DNA of 64,000 bases from Ahaetulla prasina (taxonomy: Eukaryota; Chordata; Lepidosauria; Squamata; Colubridae), in NCBI RefSeq assembly GCF_028640845.1, contig NC_080540.1, forward strand, positions 229,756,794-229,820,793, read 5' to 3'. Made by a program: the position numbers and the translations under genes. Each line of letters starts with the position of its first letter. The stretch's first letter is position 1. Of this stretch, positions 11,100-22,100 are shown piece by piece. Below the pieces are notes generated by a model. The model worked only from the letters and a program-made list of their open reading frames with translations. It made no database searches and was not told the DNA's origin.

Positions 11100-12310
11100 T
11101 TGCCATCCAATCTGTCACCTTCCTTTTTTAGAGAAGGTGGTAGAAAAGGTTGCGTGGCAGCTTCGGAGGTCCTGAAGCTGCCACAGAACACCTATCTGAA
11201 CCCCTTCCAGTCAGGTTTCAGAGCCGGTTATGGGCGAGAAACAGCATTAGTCACACTTGATGATCTCTGGCAAAAGCAAGATGAGGGTAGGGCATCCATC
11301 CTTGGTCTCCTTGACTTTTCAGCACCCGTCAATAACATTGACTATCGTATCTTTTAATTCAGATGCAGGATCTGGAGCTGGATGGCAGAGTCTTGTGCTG
11401 GTTTGGCTCCTTTCTTCAAGGCCACACCCCATTTGGTGTTGATAGGGAGCGAGAGCTCCGGTCATGGCCGCTCTTTTGTGGAGTGCCGCAGGGCTCAGAC
11501 CTGCTGTACAATTTGGGGGTTCTCTTGAATTGAATCCTGCTCAAAGAGCAGGAGCTGGTTGTGGCTAGAAAACGATTTTGTCTGGCAACTTTGTGTTGTG
11601 TTTAGTTGTGCCCTTTCCTGGATTGCGAGTCCTTGTGCTCAGTCACTCAGGCTGTGTCATCTCACATCTGGATTACTGCATCGTGCTACATGGGGCTACT
11701 CTTGAAGAAAATTTGGAAGCTATAGCTGGTTCAGAATGAAGCCGTACGGATAGTTCCTGGGGTGTCCATATTACACTGCTGTAATACTGGTTGCTTGTTT
11801 GCTACCTGGTCCAATTCAAGGCATTGGTTACACCTTTGAAGCTCTTTATGGCATGAGACATAGTTTGGGATTGGCCACCTGCATTGGCAGAAGGGGCAAT
11901 CTGGCTAGACCACATTGGTCAAGGAATTCCAGCTTGGCAGGGTCCAGAAGTGCCTTTTCTATTGTGGCTCCCACACTCTGGGGAACATTGTGCTCCCTGA
12001 GGTGAGATTTGTACCCACCCTTTTGGCTTTCAGAAAGGGCTTGAAAACCTGGCTCTGCCAATTGGCCTGGAGCCCCTTCAGGGAGGGGGGCGTCTTATAC
12101 AGGAGGTGGCTGATGGACTAAGACACACACACACCCCACCTCCATCCCATGTGCATCTTGCCCTCTTCTTTTCCATCTTTGTTAATTTTAAGTAAATTTT
12201 AATATTTATTTTTGATATTGAATGTTTTATCTAGTTTTACTTGTAAGCTGTCTAGAGTTGCTTCTTGGTGAGATAGACAGCATATAAATTAAGTAAATTA
12301 AATAAATAGA
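11100..12310 (+). mobile_element. internally deleted CR1-type LINE
   Basis: Plus-strand fragments follow CR1 reverse-transcriptase order: NPFQSGFRAGYGRETALV near 11200-11250, GVPQG-like sequence near 11480, then a jump to the C-terminal 'SHLDYC'-like and 'TLWGTLCSLR' regions. The YADD catalytic segment is missing between about 11510 and 11520. The 3' tail ends in a 'gatagacagcatataaatta' block and an AAAT-type run (12290-12310). Non-functional. Confidence 0.75.
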
Positions 12311-15016
12311 CACGAAAGACCTCTCACAAAAAAATCCCAAAACTTCCAATCAATTAATGGTACAGTGAATGTACTGCAATAATTTAATGAACTGCATAAA
12401 TCTTGCTTGTTTGTTTACTTATATGAGCATATGTATATCTTACTTCAAAATGAGAAGCTATTTCCCAACAGTTTCATTAAATTAAATAAAGTAGGTCAGG
12501 AAAAAAACTTCTACCACCACCAACTTAACTCACCCATTCAGTAGCAGAACTATTGTAAAATGGTAAACCAATTTCTAATCCTCACAGGCGGTTCAAAAAT
12601 TAGACACATACATATTTCCCCTGTTTGAGCACATTTCTTTTATTCCTAAAATAAAAAATAACTTACTATTTGCCTTAAAATTAAATTATTCAAATGCAGT
12701 AAAAATGGTAAATCTGAGGCAACCTAAACTTTGTTGTAAACCCACTGAAATTGAAGTTTGGTACTACATTTTCCTGGGTTTTTTTGCAGGCTGGAAATGA
12801 TATAAAATAAATAGTTCCTTTGATCACACAATCTTCCCATATCAACTATTAAAACCATCCGTATTCAATGAATTCTTAACTTCTAATCCATATTATTCTT
12901 AAAATATTCTTTGGAGATTCTGGAGTTGATTACAAAATGAAAGAAAAGAGAAAGAAAGCCCTAATAAGGGACTTTTTGAATTGGACGATCTCTGGCTGTT
13001 CCAGAAAAACATATTGGGAATTCAAGTTAAGGACATGTTGAAGCTTACACAAGCATTTGTTTCATTTCTTTAAAACGGATCACTCCTAGTCGTATCTTAC
13101 TTTCTTAGAATGTCTTATCAGGAAGGCTCTTGGGTATACCTAAAATAGAACAAACCTATTTTAAGAGCCAATGTTGAAGGAAAGATTTGGGTCTTTTTAA
13201 CTTAGAACGGAGGCCATTTTTCTTGATTGTAGGGATCAGGAAGAAAATTAATTATGGTCTTTCCTTAATGGAAAAAAAATAAAATTCTTTGTAACTTTCA
13301 GGTTGTAGGTGGTGGTGTTCCTGTGCTGATCACAGTAATACATGCTGACAGACAGTCTTTACAAATAATTGCAATATTTTGTAAAGCAGCTCACCATCAA
13401 AAAAGTTCCACTTGCTTGTTTCTGAATGGAGGATGTCTTACACAAAGGTAGTCTACATATAAATATATGTATTATATATTTATAATATGCATCAAATGTT
13501 TGTAATATATATTACAAACCTGTAATATATATCGGAAAGCCGATGATTCCACAGCTTGGTATGTCTATTCCACAACAAGGTAATTTTACTGAATTATTGC
13601 ATTGAATAAATTTTCTACTTGGGTTTTATGTAGTGTATGCCATTTTTCTCCTAATCCATACAACTTTGTGTTTCTTCAGCTACATTTCTCTATTTAAAAG
13701 TGAAAAATTCATCCTACCCTACATGTAGAAAAAAGCAAAACAGAAGGATGAAAAAAATCCGATTTTAGGCCAACTGAATATATAGTACGTATGTATAGTG
13801 CGTATATGTATATATCTACATATATACAAATGCAGAAATATGCATTTTTTTCACAGCTAAATAAATACAATAGGTGAATTTAGTTAAATGTCCAAAGTCC
13901 AAGAGCTGAATGTAATATATTTTATTTTGCTTTGCTTTGAAAAAATTACAGCTTTATATATATCTTGTACTTTTATATGCAGCACTTAGTGATCTCACAT
14001 CTAGTTTGTTGACCTGAGCTATAGCCATTTCATTTCAGTAAAGCAATAGCATTAAGTAGCTCACTGACCCCAAATTTACATCTCAGTCTTATGCAGAGTT
14101 GGTCACTGATTTCAGCGAGTTGAAATGTACTACAATAGATAGGACTGGATGGCAGACTTGGACTGGTGGAAATGAAGTTTTATTTATTATTGTATATCGT
14201 TGCAGTAATACTCTATAGGCAATATGATGTGATGGTGTACAATTCTTTTGAAGAGAGGGAATTAACACCCCAGTCTTGTTGCTATGCCTCTGCCAATGTG
14301 TGTAACTGGGGCATAGAGAACTTTAATAACACTATGCCCTGTAGGCCACTGTTTTCTGTTAAATCACTCACTGTTCTATTGTACTATCGAATTCTCAGCT
14401 TCCCAGTGCTTTTACATTTCTGGAAAAGGGTGGGATCTACATGCATTTACAACTAACACCCATGCAGGGCACTGAATCCCAAAGACCCGATCAGTACATA
14501 TCTTTGCAACATGTGTGCAGAGTGTACATCCATGCAACATGCACACACCCAGCTCCTTCCCTTGGCACACATGTGTTGCTCTGGATGTAAAACTGGGTGG
14601 CTACCTTTCCCCTTTATTTTCTATTTTCTATTTTCTTTCTTATATCCCACACAAATACCAAACACTTTTCAGAAAGATAAAACATGTCTGTTCGTCATAT
14701 CAAAGCAAACAATTGTAGATTACTTTAAAGATCAAGGTATGTATCGTGAATAAACATTTATCTGCACTATTCAAAAATACTGTGCTAAATTTATAATTGT
14801 GTAAGCTGCCACAGGACCTAAACTTTTGTGTTCTCACTCTATAGTTTACTACAAACATTACAGTCTACTGGCCTTGATTTCAACTATCATAACCAAACTT
14901 TTTGCAATATTCTTTCATTTCACAAGTGTCTACAATAATTAACTGAACACAATCTTTTTAGCATCACATGGGGTAGGAATAACTTCATCTATTTTATATA
15001 TGTGTATATATATATA

Positions 15017-15065
<49 letters not shown>

Positions 15066-16038
15066 ACAAAATAAATTAAGTTTTACATAATTATGGTCCA
15101 GAATTAAAGAAAAGTCATAAAAATAAATAAATTCAAGATTTTTATACCAAGATATGTTAAAATTAAAACTGGCTCAGAACAAACAAAAGTAGTACTGTAT
15201 GCAGACTTGTTAAAATTCTTGTAACAAGCATACACTTAAAATACGACAGCTTATTAACCCATGTATGCCCCCAAAGAAAAAAATAGAAAGTCTGGCAAAA
15301 CATTTTCCTCATACCCCCATACTGGTTTATTGGATATTTAGAATGTATCATTTATCTTGGAAAGAAAGCAGGAATTAGAAAAGCCACTTTTAAAAAATTG
15401 TGTTATATTCAAGAAATAAATGACCTTTCAGAAATATGAGGAAATTTTTTGAACTCAAGGGGCAAAATTGTAAAATAATATCTTCCATAAACAATACGCT
15501 TTTTAAGTCTGGAGGTTTATCAGCAAAAGCTAAACCATCTTTTAATAATAGATTTCCCATTATATAGATTTTTAATTACATAAGGAAATCAGGTTTCCTT
15601 CAAACCATATTTAATCATTTGTTTAGGGTAACATTGTAATGTTGCTTTCCTACCTTTGGCACAGCAACTTTATAAGAGAAATCGATCAACATCCTGTCTA
15701 TTTTCATAAACGGAGAACTTTACTCTGCAATCTGTCTTATTCGGTGAAAAGAGCTTTCTACTTTATTTTCATTTAAGATACTTGTTTTCTATCGTAAGAG
15801 CCACAAAACATAAATGACATAGCTTGAAGAAGTGCATGCATGTGTATATTAGAGATTCTTAGTTACATAAAACTAGTTGTAAAAAGGTGCAACCAAAAAT
15901 GCCATCTGATACCCAACAGAATGATCAAAGGTAAGAAAAGAGCAAGAGATATGCTGCTGCAAACATCAAAATGCAGCCCAAGAAAACACCACCACTAATG
16001 AGAAGGAACATCCTCCATGCACACTGGAAGAGTCAGCT
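12311..16038 (-). other. repeat-poor AT-rich block downstream of APBA1, probable 3' UTR in part
   Basis: About 3.7 kb with only a TA microsatellite (15000-15066) and no clear transposon copies. On the minus strand it directly follows the APBA1 stop, so part is probably its 3' UTR. A minus-strand AATAAA (plus-strand tttatt) occurs at 15762-15767, with further candidates farther out. Which is used cannot be told from sequence. Confidence 0.4.
15000..15066. repeat. (TA)n microsatellite
   Basis: A nearly pure TA dinucleotide tract of about 65 bp with one phase break (tattat) and an occasional G. Such tracts are strongly prone to length variation. Confidence 0.95.
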
Positions 16039-16110
16039 TTAGATGTAAACTGGTTGTTCCTGTGCAGTCAAGAGTCTGTACATGGCAGCTGGCATAGTCT
16101 TCATATGAAT
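16039..16110 (-). CDS. APBA1: APBA1 coding exon 12 (C-terminus and stop)
   Basis: 72 nt encoding [19 protein letters not shown] then PVYI and TAA (16039-16041). The acceptor on the minus strand is ttcttccag. The short tail after PDZ2 ends in PVYI, the conserved C-terminus that folds back on PDZ1 in mammalian Mint proteins. It was found by looking for the residues missing after the exon at 17986-18126. Confidence 0.97.
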   Translation of the reverse strand: MHMKTMPAAMYRLLTAQEQPVYI

Positions 16111-19100
16111 CTGGAAGAAAAAAAAGGATGTTTCAAATGATAGTCCATCCAGAATAATCAAAGGGATTGGGGCATTTGCATTGGGTCAAGAGTAGAATAG
16201 CTTCAGTACTCTCCATTCAAAAGACAAATTTGTAAGAGGACGATATATACATTCAATAGCAATGTACAATATACAACAGTGGTAGCCAACAATATACAAC
16301 AGTCCCTACCGCCCACTAGTGGGCGTTCCAGCTTTCATGGTGGGTGGTAGGGGTTTTGTCCGATACTGAAGCACTTTCTTTTTTTTTTATTTTAATTGAC
16401 TTTTTAAAAAAATTTCATATTTAAAAACATTTTCATTAGGTTTTCATAAAATTCCCCGTGGCAATTCAAACTTCTGAAAATATTCAATTTGTACTAAATG
16501 GCGTTATAATGGGACCGCAAACAAAAGAGCCTCATCCCAGAATAGCTCGAGCATCTCCCCCCACACCACCCAGCTGTAACAGACAAGCAGAGCTGGTAGT
16601 TGGCGCCTCCCCCAACCCAATCCACGATGCGCGAGAGGCATGTGCAGACGATGAAACACGGCGCATTACTGTGGAACCGGCAGGCGGTTAGAAAATTTTA
16701 CTACTAACAGAGATACAAAAGTGGGCGGTAGGTATAAAAAGGTTGACTACTCCGATCTCATCTGTTAGCTAACATATTAGCATAAGTCTATAAATAAAAG
16801 TTCCATTCTATATTTAGATCAATGCTAAATGTATGAATATATTTCAAAATGGGATATTAGACAGCAACTCAAATCTTGATGAGAAATACATGGTTATAGT
16901 TCCATTTCAGGAATCAGTCTATTAAATCATTGGATGTAAAGTTAAATGAGAAAATAACTAAAAATATTAGTTTTAGCAACATGCAGGGGAGGGACAGGGA
17001 GATCATTTTTCATTCTATATAATGGAAGATGTTATTCTGTTATGATTGTGACTTCTGACTTCTTGCCAGCGACCCCACTGAGTTTTTTCCTGGGAAGCTG
17101 ACAAGGAAGATCGTCAAATTGTGATCATGTGCCTGTGGGGACTCTAGCTGTAAGTACACGGTCTAGCCCTAACTACCACCATTGTAAATTTCAACAGCCA
17201 CTAAATGAATGGCTGTTAAATAAGGACCACCCACATGTCCTATAATGAGATCTGTTTTCCACACAAGTCCTAAAACTAGATAAAGAGAACCCAATTAAAC
17301 AAATGTGTCAAAATATTATACTTGTCTCAAAAGGGTTCACGCACTTTTAAGTACCACTGTAAGTATGATGTGCATTATGCATTTTAAAAAAATTATTTTT
17401 TTTTTAAAAAAAATTACTTTCTGTCATCTTTCATGCCCTTTTCTCCTAGTTCGTAAACAATTGAAAGAGAAAATGATGGCAGTTGCATTAGTGTAATTCA
17501 TTTTAAATTGGGTGTAATCCAGATAGACCAAAGACTTTCTAGTGTAGTGAAGGGCATATTAGATGAAATAGGTTCAAATTCCTAGTCAGAATTTTCACTT
17601 GATTACCTTATCACTTAGCTATGTAGTGGGTAAGTCCATCCGTGGATAAAAAGTATTATGATATATACTCATTAATAAGCCCATTTGTGGATAAACTGAA
17701 CTTAATTTTCTGGGTGTAATTTGGCACCTAAAATTCTAAATTTGTCTATGAGTATATATAATATTTTATGACTCTGAGGTGCTTATAAGATCTAAATAGC
17801 TTGGAAGAAGGGGTATAATCCTGAACCCATCAAATACAAAATACATGTATAAAGAATACAACAGGCTCAGGAAAATTTATAACACTATCTGTATTAAAGA
17901 GTGTCCTACCAGCATTTTAATTTGTGGCAGCAATAATGCAGCCAAGCCAAGCTTTCATGGGGCACTGATGGATCTCAGCTCTTACCTCACCAACAGCATT
18001 TGAGAGAACATGAACAATCTTTTCATGAGGTGTTGCTACAACACTTTGACCATTTATTTCAATAATTCGGTGACCCACTCGGACTCCTCCTCGTTCTGCA
18101 ATCCCTCCTCTCATAAGACTACAGATCTGGAAAGATATAAGAAACTAACAACATTGAAAAGGTACAATAGCAGATGCTTCAATAAGGCCAAGCATTAATC
18201 TGCACTGGCATGATTGGCAATTTGATGCAGGGATTAAAATGCTGGCCTAAAGATCAGGAGGCTCTGAGTTCTAATCTTGCCTTGGGTATGAAATCTGGCT
18301 GGGTGTTTTGGGACCTCTTTCTCTCTCTCACCCAGCCCACCTCACAGGATTGCTGGTATGGGAAAATAGGAGGCAGGAATATTAGGTATGGTCATTCTTT
18401 GAGTTGAATGAATGGATAAAAATATAATAATAATAAGGTATCATGCTCAGTATTCTGATTACATGAGAATGTTTTAACTGGAAGCCTTTAAAATATTTGC
18501 AATAAATAGAATTATGAATAAGGAATGATATTGAATATTACTTACTATGCCATTCTGTACACTGAAGCCTAGTTGGTATCTGAGGTCTGGTCTTCTAATG
18601 AGTACAGTAGTTACTGGAGGGCATCTCACTATGTTCAGTTTCACTCTGGCTTGTGTTTTTAAACCCTGGAATACAATACAGCAGGATTTTCTTTTGAAAT
18701 CTGCAGTAGACCTTAACATGGCTAGTATACTTTAAAGAAGTATTTGGGTAGCATTACATTTAATTTATTCTTAACATAAAAGCAAGGCATACAAAAATAA
18801 ATAATTATAAGATCTGCATCAGTTAAACCAGAAGGTGGGCAATTAATTTTCCAAAGAGGCCACATGAGAAACTGGGGCTGTTGTGGAAGACTACTGCCAT
18901 TCAGTACCTATGAATTAATGACCTTATATTGAGTTGGACTGTAGAAACCATTGGAGCCAATACTATTCAATATTTTTATTGATGATCTGGATTGACGGAT
19001 GGATATCACATTTTCATGTAGTCTAATCTGGATAGATTGGAAGACTGAGCTGGGAGGATAAAGATGCCCTTCATAAGGGAGAAATATAAGTTATTACTTA

Positions 19101-22100
19101 CATACAGGAAAGAAAAACTTAGACCATACATAGAAGAAGACAGGGAACCACTACATTGGAAAATAATTTGACTGGTCATAACATAAGCTAAATATAAGAG
19201 CAGTATGAAGTAGCTCTAGAACAGGGGTGTCCAAAGTTTTTTGAGTGAGGGCCAAATACAGAAAAATAAGCAAAGGCCTGGGCCACCGGGGGGGTGTGTG
19301 TGAAATTTTTTTGTACCAGTTCTTTGAGCGTGGCTTATTTTGGGGTGTGGCTTGGTGGTCATGTGACTGGTGGGCGTGGCTAACTGGTCATGTGACTGAG
19401 TGGATGTGGCTATGGGCATAGAAACTACTCAGAGGGCTAAAAAAAGTAATTTTTGACCAGTCCTCACACTTATGACCATCCTCACATTTATACCCATTGC
19501 AGCATTTTTAACAACCACATCACTCATTTCACAACTGCTTCTCTTCACCACGGTTACAAGATAGAGTGCAAAATGTAAAGATAGTTGTAGGTGTGAGGAT
19601 CAGTCAAAAGTGTGAGAACCTGTCAGAAATCACTTTTTTCAGCCGTCTGGGCAGTTTAGGCTTAAGTATACTATATGTGTGTGAGTTATATATATGTGCA
19701 TGTGTATCTCTATGTTTGTGTACGTGTGTGTTTGTGTTATGTTGATTTTTAATGTAATATTTTTAAATATAATTATTCAGAAAGGCATGCGGCTGGACAA
19801 CAAACAGTATATAAGCCTAGTAAATTCATGTGTGGCCCGGGCCACACACAAGAGGTGACATATTGACACATGACTACTGTGTGTATTTCTAACTCGCCTA
19901 TAATGTGAAGAACATTGCTCTCAGTGGGAGCAGTGATGCTGTCCTTTGGATTGAAGGATGGCTGGGATGTCAGGAGAAAGTTTGGTGGTTGAGACACGAA
20001 GGACTTCACAGAGATGGCTATCAGTCATTCTGGATCTCAGTCTGCTTTTGTTCTGATTTAACAGAGAAAATGTTTGTTCACATATGTATGTTGAGCCGAA
20101 CAGGCTCATCATTCTTTTGCGTGGCGTCTCATCAGAGGAAACTTGGCATGATCCAAACTCTGATAGAAGTCAGGAGGAGAGAAGCTGATGTTGACTCTCC
20201 AGAGAATCATCACATTGCATTTCAATCAGTTCTAACTGCAGACTCTCCTCCACTTCTTCTGCATCCACCAGGAAGGGGGTCGAGAACAGCTTGATTTGTT
20301 TTTCAATGACAGAAAAATCTTGAAAACGCTGGTTGAATTCTGTCACGAGAGATGTAATTACAGAAACATATTTCTCCTTTTTAGCAGAAAGGTCTGCCTT
20401 TGGAAAAGCAGACTTGATTTCAGACAGCGAGGGAAGTGTGCAGCATTAAAGCTTCGTAGTTGTGTCTCAAACAGGCGGAGCTTTACACAGAAGGCTTTCA
20501 TGTGCGCATACAGGTGTGACACCAGCTGTTCTTTGCCTTGTAGGTTCTTGTTCAGTGTATTCAGATGATGAGTAAGATCAACTAAAATGCCAGGTCTGCC
20601 AGCCACAGAGGGTCACTCAGTTCATGAAGAGGTCGGTCCTTCTCTTTCAAAAATTGTCGATTTCTGATCTCAGCGAATAAAACCGCTGCAGCACAGAGCC
20701 GCGCTGCAGCCAGCGCACATCAGAGTGGTAGAGTACATCCCCGTATTCAGCATCCACGTCAGATAAGAAAGCTTGAAATTCCCTGTGGTACAGTCCTCTA
20801 GCTCGAATTATGTTGACAGTTTTTACAACAGTGTTCATCACATCGCCCAGCTGCACAGTCTTGGCACACAGTGCTTCTTGGTGGATTATACAGTGCATCC
20901 TAACAGCCTCACCTCCGCTCTCTTTTACCTTGACGCACACCATGGATGCCATTCCTTTGCGCTCACCCGTCATGGCCGGAGCTCCATCCGTTGTTACTCC
21001 ACAGAGCTTGTCCCATTTAAGCCCCATCTTTTCAACTGCCTCTGACACAGCGTCAAAAATATTTCCACCCGTCGTTGTGCCTTTTAGGCTCATCATATCA
21101 AGCAGCTCCTCCGACAGCAAAATTATCATCGACTCGCAAAAAATTAAAAGCTGTGCGGTGTCTGTGGCGTCTGTGCTCTCATCGCATGCTATCGAGTAAA
21201 ATCAAAAGCACAAGCTTTCTCTCAGCTGAAGTTTCAGGTTAGCTGACAAGTCCTCGATTCTCCGCACCACTGTATTTCTGGATAAGGTCACGTTGTTGAA
21301 ATCCTGCACTTTTTCCGGGCACATTACTTCTGTGACTTTGATGAGGCGCTGCTTTATGAAATCACCGTCTGAGAACGGTTTGCCATGCTGGGCAATAAGT
21401 TTTGCGACTTCATAGCTTGCTGCTGTGGCGTTTTCCTGTATTTTGTTAGCACGAAATAAAAACTGTTGTTGAGCTTGCAGGCTAGCTGCCATTTGCTTGA
21501 ATTTCTGTGCTCGTTTGGCACCTGTGTACGATGCGTAGCTCTGATGCTTGGTCTCATAGTGCCGACGGACATTATACTCTTTCATCACGGCAACATCTTC
21601 ATTGCAAATCAAACAGACACACTTTCCGTTGATTTCTTTAAAGAAATATTCATTTTCCCACCGTGTTTGAAATCTTCTACACTCACTTGCTATCTTATGC
21701 TTTCTTCGTGCTGCCATTTCTGGTGACTCGTGGTAAATATTTAGGACTATATCAGAGGCCTGAAAACCTGGGACATTACAATACAGATGGATACAGTCAG
21801 TCTACTAAAAAGCAACAATATGTGGATATCATCTTCATTTAAGGGGGGAAAATGTTTCATATTCATTCATCTTGGCCAGGGTGTCCAAACTTGGTCCCTT
21901 AAGACTTGTGGACTTCAACTCCCAGAGTCCCTCAGCCAGCAAAGCTGGCTGAGGAACTCTGGGAATTGAAGTCCACAAGTCTTAAAGAGACCAAGTTTGG
22001 ACACCCCTGATCTTGGCTTTTGTTTTGTATTTGGTATGAACTTGAAACTCCCTTCGTTATTCCCTGCCCAAGGGGTGGAGGCGCGAGGAGCCTCACCAGG

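Larger units (their letters stand above)
16111..17985. other. APBA1 last intron
   Basis: Contains the decayed hAT element at 16277-16754 and a mariner-type fragment at about 17040-17240. The remainder is unique AT-rich sequence. Confidence 0.6.

Noticed and set aside
20647..21717. Transposase frames as a domesticated GTF2IRD2-like host gene
   Set aside because: Intact terminal repeats and target duplication show it is still inside a transposon, and stops break the frame. No splice structure or host context supports domestication.
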